DNA of 64,000 nt from VFMC01 sp963791635 (GTDB taxonomy: Bacteria > Actinomycetota > Acidimicrobiia > Acidimicrobiales > Ilumatobacteraceae): positions 62,001-126,000 of the forward strand of contig CAWBTC010000011.1 of the NCBI GenBank assembly GCA_963791635.1. The letters run 5' to 3'. How positions within the stretch are numbered: the first letter of the stretch is position 1; each line of letters begins with the position of its first letter. A model generated the notes under the pieces. That model was not told where the DNA came from. It ran no database searches and was given only the letters and a program-made list of their open reading frames with translations. The position numbers and the translations under genes are program-made. Shown here one piece after another: positions 27,044 through 36,396 of this stretch.

Positions 27044-27288
27044 CGGCGTGCGTCCGCACGGGCTGAGCGGGTCTTACGGACGACGTCGTCCCAGGCTACG
27101 TTGCGCCGGGCTGCCGGGACCCTGATCGTTCCGGCCAGCGACAGGAAGTCCGGCGTGCGAGCGAGCACGGCACGATTGCCCTCGACGCGGAAGACCACGT
27201 TGTCTCCTTCGCCGATACCGAGCGCGTCACGGACCGCCTTCGGGACCGTGATCTGACCTTTCGAGCTCATCTTCGCTGCGATTTCCAT
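27040..27288 (-). CDS. AbrB/MazE-fold antitoxin
   Basis: 82 aa. Swapped-hairpin AbrB domain: MSSKGQITVPKAVRDALGIG and DNVVFRVEGNRAVLART. The C-terminal tail (VAWDDVVRKTRSARADARR) would bind the toxin. ATG 27288 follows a perfect AAGGAG six bases upstream; a TTG at 27291 is possible but unlikely. Confidence 0.88.
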   Translation of the reverse strand: MEIAAKMSSKGQITVPKAVRDALGIGEGDNVVFRVEGNRAVLARTPDFLSLAGTIRVPAARRNVAWDDVVRKTRSARADARR

Positions 27289-27295
27289 CAATGCT

Positions 27296-27319
27296 CCTTA
27301 CCTGTGGCTGCATGTAAGG
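27296..27319. promoter_or_regulatory. Palindromic operator candidate upstream of the AbrB antitoxin
   Basis: CCTTAC (27296-27301) and GTAAGG (27314-27319), perfect 6-bp arms with a 12-base spacer, just before the ribosome-binding site. A likely autoregulatory site. The space to 27513 is otherwise gene-free. Confidence 0.45.
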
Positions 27320-27513
27320 ATAGCGGAACCGCTGATCGGAGACTCGGCATTTCGCTCGCAATGCCCGCACCGAGTGTTCAAACGCACGGCATCAAGCCGA
27401 ACCAGGCAGTTCTGGACGCCCCCGCCGGTCATGGCATCGTGGTTAGCGATCACCTCGCTGCCCGTCGGCCGCCGGTGCCCGTTCGGAGACCCGGCGTGTT
27501 ACAGTGTCACACG

Positions 27514-27701
27514 ATGGCTGAAGGTCTCGACTGGTCCCAGAAGACGGCGTCGTCCTCACGGGAGCAGACCCGGAGCGGATCTTCATCGACCTGCGAGCAC
27601 TGATCTCCGGGACGGACCAACTCGACCCGAACCGGTCCTTCGCCGTGGACATCGCAGTCGCCATCACGCACGCAATCGAACGCGAAAGTGGAGGCCAGTG
27701 A
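27514..27701 (+). pseudogene. Small toxin-antitoxin-like partner gene with a one-base deletion
   Basis: ATG 27514 opens MAEGLDWSQK, then the reading passes into another frame that is clearly protein-like (DGVVLTGADPERIFIDLRAL, then DIAVAITHAIERESGGQ) and ends TGA at 27699-27701, overlapping the ATG of the next gene. One base is missing near 27541 (AAGAC where AAGGAC is expected); length is 3n+2. A palindrome GTGTTACAGTGTCACAC (27496-27512) lies immediately upstream. Family not recognised; about 62 aa when repaired. Confidence 0.5.
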
Positions 27702-27997
27702 TGGCGAAGCCGAAGGCGATCCAGTGGCTCGAGGAGCAGACGGGCGAGATCATCGCCTACGCCCCCGAAGTGATCGTGAGCCAGGACCGACACCTGTCGG
27801 TCCGTCTCACCGGCGAACTTGCTGGCGGTCTGGACGCGATGGCGGCCGAGCGCGGGCTCACGCTGTCGCACCTCGTTCGTGAGCTCCTCGCCGAGGCGGT
27901 GGCTCAGCGAGCGACGGTCGCCAAGCTCGATGGACGAGCACTGGCTGATCGCCTCGCCACCGATGTCGCCGAAGTGCGCCGCCGGCTCGCCGGCTGA
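27701..27997 (+). CDS. Ribbon-helix-helix antitoxin-like protein
   Basis: 98 aa. SQDRHLSVRLTGELAGGLDA followed by ERGLTLSHLVRELLAEAVAQR is an RHH fold; the C-terminus is helical. Starts on the A of the preceding stop (ATGA overlap), so it was the second gene of a two-gene module whose first gene is now broken. Followed by 330 bases (27998-28329) in which I see no gene; the promoter of the next operon must lie there. Confidence 0.6.
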   Translation: MAKPKAIQWLEEQTGEIIAYAPEVIVSQDRHLSVRLTGELAGGLDAMAAERGLTLSHLVRELLAEAVAQRATVAKLDGRALADRLATDVAEVRRRLAG

Positions 27998-28329
27998 TCG
28001 CGCCCGAGCTGCCGTTCGGCTCATCCCCCTGGGTCGAGTGCCAACGAAAGGACCACCTCACGCGTTGGCTGTCGAGCAGTCCGCAGCGCTCGTCTCGAGG
28101 ACTGCCACGTGCTGTCCGCGACCGTCGTCGGTGGTCCACGACACCGAGAGAACCAAGCACCCGAGCCGTCGAACTCAACGGTGTAGGCGCCCGTGGCGAC
28201 CACGCCCGCGATGAGGAATCGAAGGTCGCGCACGCAGCGCCTGCCACACAGACGTGTTGCGGTCCGACACCACGGGCTACGACCAAGGTCCGATGGTCGA
28301 ATGGACCTCGCCGGACCCATGCTGTCGTC

Positions 28330-29442
28330 GTGCCCCACTACCTGCTTTCTTCACACGACGGATTCGGCCTTGGTCATGTTCGGCGCAGCGTGTTGATCGG
28401 CTGCGCCCTCGTTGACCGCGAGCCGAGCAGTCGGGTCACGATCTTCACCGGGGTGGCGGCCGAGCCGAAGTGGCTGGGAGCCACCGGTTTCGACGTCGTC
28501 CGCGTGCCAGCGCTGATGAAGGAAGCCGATGGTTCCTACGCCAACGACGCCATGCCATTTCACGATGCCGTCGCGCAACGCGCCGACCTCTTCGATGCCT
28601 TCGTTCGTGACGAGCGTCCGGACGTTGTCGTCGTGGATCGTCACCCATTTGGGACGGCCGGCGAACTGCGCCCCGGCATCGAGCGTGCTCGGCGCAACGG
28701 GGCCAGCGTCGTGCTGGGTCTACGCGATGTCCTCGATGAGGCCGACCGGATTCACGCGGAGATCGCCGGAGACGGCTGGAGTGATGTCGCCGAACTGTTC
28801 TCGTCGATCTTCGTCTACGGCGACCGATCCTTGTGTGATCACATGGCCGAGTACGGCCTTCCGCTGAAGCCTCGCTACTGCGGCTGGGTCACCACCACCC
28901 CGCCGCGCCGAGTTGGACGCGACGAGTGTGAGTTGATCATCGCCGCTGGGGGCGGAGGCGACGGCGAGCCGACGTTCAACCTCGGCGCATCGTTGGTCGC
29001 CCGTCGGCCACCGTGGCGCGGAACGGTCTTGGCCGGCCCCTACGCCGGGACCTGGATCGATCGCCACCCCGATCTGCAAGGCCGCCTCACGCTCAGCCGC
29101 AACGTCGACGGTTGTTCGCCGTACTTCGCCCGTGCCGGGGCCGTGATCCAGATGGCTGGGTACAACTCGACCGCTGAAGCCATCGCCGCCGGGCTCCGGC
29201 CCATCCTGGTTCCACGGCGGAGCCCGCGCCGAGAACAAGCCATCCGGGCGTCGCGGCTTGCGGTCCTCGGCCTCGCCGATGTTGTGGACGAGGGCGCCGA
29301 TGCCGGCGAGATCGCGTGGCTGCTCGACCGACCCCGATCGCTCGACGACGGCGCCTGCGAGCGCGCAGGCATCCGCCTCGACGGTGCCCGTCGCGCCGCG
29401 AAGCACCTCAGCCGGCTCGTGCCGGTCGCGGCGTCGAGGTGA
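28330..29442 (+). CDS. GT28/MurG-like glycosyltransferase, first gene of an eight-gene operon
   Basis: 370 aa, two-domain GT-B protein of the COG4671-like type. The N-terminus YLLSSHDGFGLGHVRRSVLI holds the G-x-G-H-x-x-R motif of MurG-type enzymes. The C-terminal domain has the acceptor loop QMAGYNSTAEAIAAGLRPILVP, where the G-Y-N-S/T-x-x-E motif binds the nucleotide sugar. GTG start at 28330; no clear Shine-Dalgarno. Its TGA overlaps the GTG of the ABC exporter. Donor and acceptor unknown. Confidence 0.8.
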   Translation: MPHYLLSSHDGFGLGHVRRSVLIGCALVDREPSSRVTIFTGVAAEPKWLGATGFDVVRVPALMKEADGSYANDAMPFHDAVAQRADLFDAFVRDERPDVVVVDRHPFGTAGELRPGIERARRNGASVVLGLRDVLDEADRIHAEIAGDGWSDVAELFSSIFVYGDRSLCDHMAEYGLPLKPRYCGWVTTTPPRRVGRDECELIIAAGGGGDGEPTFNLGASLVARRPPWRGTVLAGPYAGTWIDRHPDLQGRLTLSRNVDGCSPYFARAGAVIQMAGYNSTAEAIAAGLRPILVPRRSPRREQAIRASRLAVLGLADVVDEGADAGEIAWLLDRPRSLDDGACERAGIRLDGARRAAKHLSRLVPVAASR

Positions 29443-31190
29443 GCGAGCTTCGGTCGCTGCGTCCGTTCATCGGGCCGTACCGCCGACCGCTCGTGCTGGG
29501 CGGTCTTCTCGCCGCGCTCGAGGTATTGGTCAATCTGGCGCGTCCGTGGCCGCTCAAGTGGATCGTCGACGACCTGCTCGACGGACGATCGACCGGCAAC
29601 ACTGTTGCCCTCTCGTGCGTCGCACTCGGGATCATCGTGGCAACCACCGCAGCGTTCGACTACTGGTCGACACGCATCCTGTCGTCGTGCGGGCTCCACA
29701 TGGCCAACGGCATTCGCCAGGCGGTGTTTGCTCACCTCAACCGGCTCTCGCTCGCGTTCCATGGCGAGAACCGCGTCGGCGATCTGACGACTCGGGTGAC
29801 CGGCGACGTCGATCGTGCCCAAGACATGATCGTGCAGACGCTCGCAGTCCTCATCCCCAACGCGATGCTCCTCGTCGGCATGGCGTCAGTCATGGTGGTG
29901 CTCGACCCGGTCTTCGCCGGCCTCGCCTTGGCTCTCACACCGCTGCTCGGCCTCGTTGTGTTCCGGGCGACGCGCAAGCTCCGCCTGGCCGAGAAGCAGG
30001 CCCGACGTGCCGGTGGAGACGTCGCCTCGACGACGAACGAAACCCTTTCGGCGATGCCGCTCGTGCAGGCCTACACGCTCGAGGGCGATCGGCAGGTGCT
30101 GTTCAGTCGGCTCAACGGGCTCAGTCTCGACGCCGGGCTCGATGCCATCCGCCAGCAGGCTCGCTTCAGCCCGCTCGTCGACATGACTGCGGCGCTCTCG
30201 ACCATCGCCGTGTTGTGGTTCGGCGCACGACGCGTCGAGGCGGGAGCGCTGACGGTCGGTGAGCTGTTGGTCTTCGTCAGCTATGTCGGCTCGATCTACA
30301 AGCCGTTGAAGGCGCTCTCGAAGCTCGGCCGCGTCACGAGCAAGGGGATGGCTGCCGCTGCGAGGGTCGTCGACGTGCTCGATGAGGCACCCCGCATCAC
30401 CGACCTCCCCGAGGCTCGTCTCGCACCGCGCCTGACGGGCCGGATCGAGTTTCGCGGAGTGTCGTTCAGCTACGGACGCGAACCAGTCCTCGATGCCGTC
30501 GACCTCACCATCGAGTCGGGCGAGACTGTTGCGTTGGTCGGGCCGACGGGCGCAGGGAAGACCACGATCGCGTCGCTCGTTCCGCGACTGATCGATCCGT
30601 CGACCGGTGTGGTGCTGATCGATGGCATCGACGCCCGCGACTTCACCCTGCTCTCGCTTCGCAGCCAGGTGTCGATGGTGCTGCAGGACTGCACGCTGCT
30701 CCACGGAACGTTGCGAGACAACATCGCGCTCGGGCGGCCGTGGGCCACCCGGGGTGCCGTCGAACGGGCCGCTCGACTGGCGTTGGTCGACGAGTTCGCG
30801 TTGCGACTCCCCAACGGCCTCGACACCGTCATCGGTGAGCGCGGCGCCGACCTGTCGGGTGGCCAGCGTCAGCGGATCGCCATAGCCCGTGCCATCTTGC
30901 GTGACGCACCGATCTTGATCCTCGATGAACCGACGAGCGCGCTCGACACCGAATCGGAAGCGACGATCGTCGAGGCGCTGAGCCAGCTGCCGTCGGGTCG
31001 CACGACGCTGGTCATCGCCCACCGGTTGACGACGATCCGTCGCGCCGACCGAATCGTCGTGGTCGAGCGCGGCCGCATCGTCCAGGACGGCACGCACCAT
31101 TCGTTGGTCGCCGCCGATGGTCGCTACCGCCGATTGAACGGCCGTGAAGAACTCCCCGTCTCCATGCTCTCTGAAAGGCCGTCCGCGTGA
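29439..31190 (+). CDS. ABC exporter, fused permease and ATPase (MsbA-like)
   Basis: 583 aa. Six-TM exporter domain (residues 1-320; for example LVLGGLLAALEVLVNL, IPNAMLLVGMASVMVVLD, GELLVFVSYVGSIYK). The ATPase follows: Walker A GPTGAGKTTIA, Q-loop VSMVLQDCTLL, signature LSGGQRQRIAIARA, Walker B ILILDEPTSALD, H-loop VIAHRLTTIRR. One half-transporter, so a homodimer is likely. The only transporter in the operon, it probably exports the product. GTGA overlaps on both sides. Confidence 0.93.
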   Translation: MSELRSLRPFIGPYRRPLVLGGLLAALEVLVNLARPWPLKWIVDDLLDGRSTGNTVALSCVALGIIVATTAAFDYWSTRILSSCGLHMANGIRQAVFAHLNRLSLAFHGENRVGDLTTRVTGDVDRAQDMIVQTLAVLIPNAMLLVGMASVMVVLDPVFAGLALALTPLLGLVVFRATRKLRLAEKQARRAGGDVASTTNETLSAMPLVQAYTLEGDRQVLFSRLNGLSLDAGLDAIRQQARFSPLVDMTAALSTIAVLWFGARRVEAGALTVGELLVFVSYVGSIYKPLKALSKLGRVTSKGMAAAARVVDVLDEAPRITDLPEARLAPRLTGRIEFRGVSFSYGREPVLDAVDLTIESGETVALVGPTGAGKTTIASLVPRLIDPSTGVVLIDGIDARDFTLLSLRSQVSMVLQDCTLLHGTLRDNIALGRPWATRGAVERAARLALVDEFALRLPNGLDTVIGERGADLSGGQRQRIAIARAILRDAPILILDEPTSALDTESEATIVEALSQLPSGRTTLVIAHRLTTIRRADRIVVVERGRIVQDGTHHSLVAADGRYRRLNGREELPVSMLSERPSA

Positions 31191-32386
31191 GGTCGAACCC
31201 CAAGGTGTTGTATGTCCTGAAGCGCTACCCGCAGCTCAGCCAGACCTTCGTGGTCCGCGAGCTCATCGGGCTCGAGGCGAACGGCGTCACGGTCGGAGTC
31301 GAGGCGCTGGGTCCGAACGACAGCGGGATCCGCCACGCTGACGTCGACACGATCGCGGCTCAGGTGCGATATCTGCCACGTCGGCCGAAGGCTTTTCACC
31401 GAACCGTCCTTCACGCCCATGCTCGATGCTTCGCACGGCACCCGTTGCGCTGGCTGCGGACCGCCGCCACTGATGGTCGTCGCGATCGTCGTCGGTTCCT
31501 ACAGGCCGGCATGGTTGCCGACCGGGCCCGCCGGGATCGGTTCGATCTGATCCACGCCCACTTCGCGACCGCAGCCGCCGACGTCGCACGCATGGCGTCG
31601 TCCTTGTCGGGTCTCCCCTTCACCGTCACCGCCCACGCCAAGGACATCTTCAGCGACGAGCATGCGCCACACCTCGTCTCGCGGCTCACACCTGCCACCC
31701 ACGTCGTCACGGTGTCCCAGTTCAACGTCGACCATCTGCATGAACGGTTGTCCGGCGTGCCCGTGTCGCTCGTACGCAACGCTGTTGCTGTTGCGCCGAA
31801 ACGACGTCCGGCCGAACCAGGACCGGTCCTGTGCGTCGCCCGGCTCGTGGAGAAGAAGGGAATCGATACCCTGCTGCGCGCTGCGGCAACCGTGGCCGAC
31901 CAGTGCCGTGACCTCACCGTCGAGATCGTCGGTGGAGGCGAACTGCTCGAGCAGCTCCGCGTGCAGGCCGACGACCTCGGCATCGGCGAACACATCCACT
32001 TCCTCGGCTCGCTCCGAGCCGACGAGGTCGCGGCGTGCTACGAGAGAGCGTCGATGTTCGTCCTGCCGTGTCGAATCGGCGCAGATGGAGATCGCGACGG
32101 CCTCCCGACGGTGATCGTCGAGGCGATGGCACAAGGGCTCGCCGTCGTGTCGACCGACATCATCGGGATCGGTGAGGTCGTTCGCCACGGCGCCACCGGG
32201 CTCCTCGTTCCCCCGGACGACGCCGACTCGCTGGCCGTTGCCATCGAGAAGCTCTGGTTCGACGCAAGCCTTCGCGCCTACCTCGGAGCAAATGGTCGGC
32301 AGCTCGTGGCCGACGAGTTCGATCCTGACGACTCTGCGCGCGCGCTGCGATCGGTCTTCTGCGAAGCGGCAAGGAGCCGGGCATGA
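31187..32386 (+). CDS. GT4-family glycosyltransferase
   Basis: 399 aa, GT-B fold. N-terminal VLYVLKRYPQLSQTFVVREL and LIHAHFATAAADVARM; C-terminal VARLVEKKGIDTLLRA, VGGGELLEQLR, HIHFLGSLRADEV and DGLPTVIVEAMAQGLAVVST (the E-x7-E donor-binding motif). Retaining transferase with unknown sugar. GTG start overlapping the exporter stop. Confidence 0.92.
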   Translation: MRSNPKVLYVLKRYPQLSQTFVVRELIGLEANGVTVGVEALGPNDSGIRHADVDTIAAQVRYLPRRPKAFHRTVLHAHARCFARHPLRWLRTAATDGRRDRRRFLQAGMVADRARRDRFDLIHAHFATAAADVARMASSLSGLPFTVTAHAKDIFSDEHAPHLVSRLTPATHVVTVSQFNVDHLHERLSGVPVSLVRNAVAVAPKRRPAEPGPVLCVARLVEKKGIDTLLRAAATVADQCRDLTVEIVGGGELLEQLRVQADDLGIGEHIHFLGSLRADEVAACYERASMFVLPCRIGADGDRDGLPTVIVEAMAQGLAVVSTDIIGIGEVVRHGATGLLVPPDDADSLAVAIEKLWFDASLRAYLGANGRQLVADEFDPDDSARALRSVFCEAARSRA

Positions 32387-33192
32387 ACGTCGATGCCGGA
32401 CACCGCGATCGCTCCGTCTCGATCGAGCAGTGCGACGGGAGAGATGCTGTCGTGAAGACCTATCTCCACGCCGACGCCGCCGCGATCTTCGCCGGGATGA
32501 CGGATCTGTGGGCCAGCCCCTTCGGCCGGGTGCACCACCACATGCCTGAGCCACTCTCGCTCGCCGGACCCCGGCTGACGATGACGTTCGTCGCCGGGAC
32601 ACCTGTTGGCGCGCGCGGTGATCTGGGCTCGGTGTCACCGCGGATGGAAGACATCGCCCAGCTCCTCGTGCGACTCCACCGGTCGGAGGTGGAGGTGCCC
32701 CGGCAACGTCACGCACACAGGCTCATACGCTCGCTGCGTCGCAAGACGGCCGACGCCGTTCCAGCGCTGGGTCGACCGTTTGCCGAGGCGGTCGAACGGG
32801 TCGACGCGAGCCGACCCGACGAGGAACACCTCGTCGTGAGCCACGGGGACTTCTCGCCGCGCAACGTCCTCGAAGCTGCAGACCGGCTGGTGCTGATCGA
32901 CTTCGATCGACTCCAGATGGCCGGACCAGGTCGGGATGTCGGCTACCTCGGGGCGTGGTGTTGGGCGACGATCGCGCAACACGACGGGGTTGGACGCTGG
33001 GAGCTCGGTGATGCCTTCGCTGGCTCGTACCGTCGGCATGGAGGGCTCGAGATCACCGGAACGGCGATGCGGTTTCATCGAGCATGCGGCTTGCTGCGCA
33101 TCGCCCAGAGCTGGTCGGCGCTTGCCGACCATCCCGACCTGGCGTTGCGGATCATCGACGAGGCCGTCGGTCAACTGCGAGCGACGGCATGA
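32383..33192 (+). CDS. APH-fold small-molecule kinase, canonical HxDxxxxN
   Basis: 269 aa. The catalytic loop is SHGDFSPRNVL (H-G-D-x4-N) and the metal-binding aspartate lies in LVLIDFDRLQMAGP; both match aminoglycoside/choline-kinase-like phosphotransferases. The N-lobe is short: VVKTYLHADA contains a candidate ATP lysine. It is one of three distinct APH-like kinases in this operon. ATGA overlap with the gene before. Confidence 0.82.
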   Translation: MNVDAGHRDRSVSIEQCDGRDAVVKTYLHADAAAIFAGMTDLWASPFGRVHHHMPEPLSLAGPRLTMTFVAGTPVGARGDLGSVSPRMEDIAQLLVRLHRSEVEVPRQRHAHRLIRSLRRKTADAVPALGRPFAEAVERVDASRPDEEHLVVSHGDFSPRNVLEAADRLVLIDFDRLQMAGPGRDVGYLGAWCWATIAQHDGVGRWELGDAFAGSYRRHGGLEITGTAMRFHRACGLLRIAQSWSALADHPDLALRIIDEAVGQLRATA

Positions 33193-34247
33193 GCGGGGTG
33201 TTGTTCCAGGTTCGCAATCGGCGCGGTCTCGGACACCTCATGCGCACCGCGAACATCGGCACGGCCTTGGCCGCCAGAGCTGACGCCCCGACACTCGCGT
33301 TCCACCTCGCAGCCGCGCCACCGGACGGCCTCTGGAACCCGGCGTTCACCACCACCATCGAGACCGATCGACCATGGGCCGACCTCGTCGCCGACGTCTC
33401 TCCCGACGTCGTCGTGTACGACACCGTCCTGCCTGTCCAACCCACCCGAAACGTCCCCGACCACGCCCGCTACGCGTTCGTTCTCCGGCGGCGCGCCGAT
33501 GAACGGTCGGCTGAGCTGTACGGGGACCCGTTCATGGACCGGATCGATCGCATCATCATCCCCCATCCTGCCGAGGAGTTCGCGCCGTCGCTTCCAGACC
33601 GGTTGCTGCCCCGCACCACCTTCGTCGGGACGATCACCCGTCGACCCGACCCCGCCGTGGTCGTCGCGACGCGAGCTCAGCGATGTGTCGAACCGGGCTT
33701 CCTGTTGACGTCGACGGTCGGCGGCGGAGGCTTCGCCCGCCAGGCCGACCGATTCTTCGACCTCGTTGCGGAAGCAGGCACGATGCTCGCCGACCGCATC
33801 AAAGGCTTCCAGCACGTGATCGTGCTCGGGCCGAACTACGGGAATCGGGCGATGATCGACCGTCTCGCCTCCCTGCCGTGTACTCAGGTGCTGCAGTCCG
33901 AACAGCGCATGGTCGAGTTGATGGCCGCATCCGACCTCGTCATCGCTGAGGCGGGGTACAACACCGTGAGCGAGATCCGGCTTGTCCAGGTGCCCGCTGT
34001 TCTCGTTCCGAGCGATCGTTCGCTCGATGATCAAGGTGACCGAGCGGCGCTGTTGCAGCGCCAGGGAAGCGTCGACGTGATCGACCCGGCCACCGATGCG
34101 ACCGCGTTCGCCGAAGCGGTCTTGGCGTTGGCACTCGACCGCCGCAGGCTCGACCGGATGCGGCGAGCCGGCGGGGCACTCGAGCTCGGCAACGAGCGGG
34201 CCGCCGAGATCATCGCCGAGTTGGCGACTTCGGCGGTGAACCGATGA
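33189..34247 (+). CDS. Second GT28/MurG-like glycosyltransferase
   Basis: 352 aa. N-terminal VLFQVRNRRGLGHLMRTANI has the GLGHxxR motif; C-terminal LVIAEAGYNTVSEIRLVQVPAVLVP is the donor loop; FLLTSTVGGGGFARQADRF resembles the linker strand of this family. Distant paralogue of the first gene of the operon. ATGA overlap on both ends. Confidence 0.8.
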   Translation: MSGVLFQVRNRRGLGHLMRTANIGTALAARADAPTLAFHLAAAPPDGLWNPAFTTTIETDRPWADLVADVSPDVVVYDTVLPVQPTRNVPDHARYAFVLRRRADERSAELYGDPFMDRIDRIIIPHPAEEFAPSLPDRLLPRTTFVGTITRRPDPAVVVATRAQRCVEPGFLLTSTVGGGGFARQADRFFDLVAEAGTMLADRIKGFQHVIVLGPNYGNRAMIDRLASLPCTQVLQSEQRMVELMAASDLVIAEAGYNTVSEIRLVQVPAVLVPSDRSLDDQGDRAALLQRQGSVDVIDPATDATAFAEAVLALALDRRRLDRMRRAGGALELGNERAAEIIAELATSAVNR

Positions 34248-35149
34248 AGCCCGACATCGTGGCGCTCGCAACCGATCTCGAGATCACCGCCATCGTCTCA
34301 CAACGAATGGGACGATCGTTCCGGACGGAACAGGTCCTCGCCGACAGGCCAGGGGAATGTCGAGTGCTCGATCTCGCATCGGGTTCCGAGCGTGTCGCGG
34401 CCAAGGCGGTGCCGATGGGCCAAGGGCTCGCACTGTACGAGCAACTCCAGCGGCTGTGGATCGCGACGAGGTCGTGCCGGGTCCTGTATGTGCCCGAGCC
34501 GTACTTCGTCGACGAAGAGCGCGATGTCGTGGTGACATCGTTCTTGCGAGGGCGGCCGGGCCACGACCGTCCAACCGTGAGCGACAGCGCGCGGATCGGC
34601 CGGGCGCTCGCCGAGCTTCACGCTCTGGAGCCCGACGCCGGTGCGCGGACGGCGACCATGGCCGATCACATCTCGGACCTCATCCGACCGTTGCCCGAGG
34701 CGCTCGCACGAGAGCTGCCCCGGCACGCACCTTCGATCGCCGAGGCGATGGAACTCCTCCAGACGACTCCGAGTCCAACGATCGTGACCAGGGTGCACCG
34801 AGACTTCCACCTCCGCCAACTCCTGCTCACCTCTGACCGTGTCGGCGTCGTCGACTGGGACGACACAGCGAACGGTGACCCGGCGTTCGACGTCGGCTAC
34901 TTCCTCACCTACCTCACAACGCACGGCCACCATCCAGCGCTGTCAGACGCATTCGTCGCCGGCTATCGCGGAGCCGCTGGGCACCTGGTCGACGACACGT
35001 TCGAACGCCGCCTCGCCGACTCTCGGGTGTTCAACCTGCTTCGCCGCGCAGCGCGGCGCTTTCGCGTCCGGGACGTCGGGTGGGAAGCGGAGCTCGAACG
35101 GATGCTCGACGAGCTCTCCATTGCGATCCGATCTGGGGTGGCGGCGTGA
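34244..35149 (+). CDS. APH-fold kinase with HxDxxxxQ variant
   Basis: 301 aa. Catalytic loop VHRDFHLRQLLL ends in Gln where most APH kinases have Asn; VGVVDWDDTANGDPAFDVGYF supplies the metal aspartate. N-lobe lysine in RVAAKAVPMGQG. Mycobacterial maltokinase also has Gln at this place (HGD-x-H-L-G-Q type), so a sugar is a plausible substrate; that is inference. Confidence 0.8.
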   Translation: MKPDIVALATDLEITAIVSQRMGRSFRTEQVLADRPGECRVLDLASGSERVAAKAVPMGQGLALYEQLQRLWIATRSCRVLYVPEPYFVDEERDVVVTSFLRGRPGHDRPTVSDSARIGRALAELHALEPDAGARTATMADHISDLIRPLPEALARELPRHAPSIAEAMELLQTTPSPTIVTRVHRDFHLRQLLLTSDRVGVVDWDDTANGDPAFDVGYFLTYLTTHGHHPALSDAFVAGYRGAAGHLVDDTFERRLADSRVFNLLRRAARRFRVRDVGWEAELERMLDELSIAIRSGVAA

Positions 35150-36396
35150 AGGTGCTCTACATCTGTCCGGACACCGGCATCGACGTGCTCGGCCGCAAGG
35201 GAGCCTCGGTGCACGTCCGCGAGATGATCGCCGCCTTCACCCGTGCGGGCCATGAGGTCGATCTTGTCGCCCCTCGGCTCGTCAAACCCGGGGCCGACCC
35301 AGCGGACACGACCGCGAACGTGTGCCGTGTCCGCGTGAGCGACGAGATTCAGGAGACCCGGACCCGCATCGATGAGTTCGTCTCGAGCCGAGGGATCGAA
35401 TCGTCGCTCGCGAAGGACATTCGTCGAGTGCTCTACGACGCCGAGCTCAACACCGCGCTCCTGGCCCGCTCTCGCGACGACGCGCCCGACCTCATCTACG
35501 TTCGACTCTCGCTGCTCTCGACCGCCGGCGTCGCCTTGGCTGCTGCGACGCGCTGCCCGCTCGTCGTCGAGGTGAACAGTCCGCTTGCGGACGAACACGA
35601 CCACTATCGCGCTGGTGCACTCGGCGACCTTGCCACTCGCGTCGAGGGCGAAGTCGTCCGAGCCGCAACGGCGGTCCTCGTTGTCTCCCAGGCGTTGGTC
35701 GACCATGTGGTGGCTCTCGGTGTCGATCCCGGCCGAGTCGTCGTGAGCCCGAACGGCATCGATCCGTCACGGTTCCGGCCGCATCGAGTCTCCGCGGAGC
35801 GCCGCGCTCAGCTCGGAGTTCCCGACGGCCCGATCATCGGATTCGCGGGTGGCCTTCGCGCCTGGCACGGCGCCGAGTCGCTCCCGTCGATTCTTGCAGG
35901 ATTGCAGGCCCGGGGGATCGACGCACGACTGGTCATCGCCGGCGACGGCCCGGCCCGCGCCGCGATCGAGACCGAAGCTGCGCTGTTCGGGGTGGCCGAT
36001 CGCATGGTGATGCTCGGCGCCGTCGACCACGACGACATGCCGGATCTGATCGCGTCGTTCGACGTCGCACTTGCGCCGTACCCGGATCTCGGCCATGACT
36101 TCTACTTCTCGCCGCTGAAGCTGTACGAGTACCTCGGGTGCGGTGTGCCGGTCGTCGCCAGCGCTGTCGGTCAGATCGCGTCCACCGTGCGATCGGGGAT
36201 CGAAGCGGTTCTGACGCCAGCGGGTGACGTCACCGCGGTGGTCGACGCCTGCGCCGAACTCATCAGCAACGTCGCCTACGCGAACCAGATCGCGGCAGCC
36301 GGCGCAGCACTCGCCCACGATCGGTACACCTGGGATCTGAACGCTGCTCGAGCCATCTCCTACGCCGGTGTCCCACACAGCGGTGCATCTGCGTGA
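35146..36396 (+). CDS. Second GT4-family glycosyltransferase
   Basis: 416 aa from GTG 35146. KVLYICPDTGIDVLGRKGAS at the N-terminus is the glycine-rich acceptor loop; VVVSPNGIDPSRF, IGFAGGLRAWHGAESL, VIAGDGPARAAIE and FYFSPLKLYEYLGCGVPVVAS make up the donor domain. Glu in SPLKLYEYL is the first of the E-x7-E pair. GTGA overlaps on both sides. Confidence 0.9.
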   Translation: MKVLYICPDTGIDVLGRKGASVHVREMIAAFTRAGHEVDLVAPRLVKPGADPADTTANVCRVRVSDEIQETRTRIDEFVSSRGIESSLAKDIRRVLYDAELNTALLARSRDDAPDLIYVRLSLLSTAGVALAAATRCPLVVEVNSPLADEHDHYRAGALGDLATRVEGEVVRAATAVLVVSQALVDHVVALGVDPGRVVVSPNGIDPSRFRPHRVSAERRAQLGVPDGPIIGFAGGLRAWHGAESLPSILAGLQARGIDARLVIAGDGPARAAIETEAALFGVADRMVMLGAVDHDDMPDLIASFDVALAPYPDLGHDFYFSPLKLYEYLGCGVPVVASAVGQIASTVRSGIEAVLTPAGDVTAVVDACAELISNVAYANQIAAAGAALAHDRYTWDLNAARAISYAGVPHSGASA

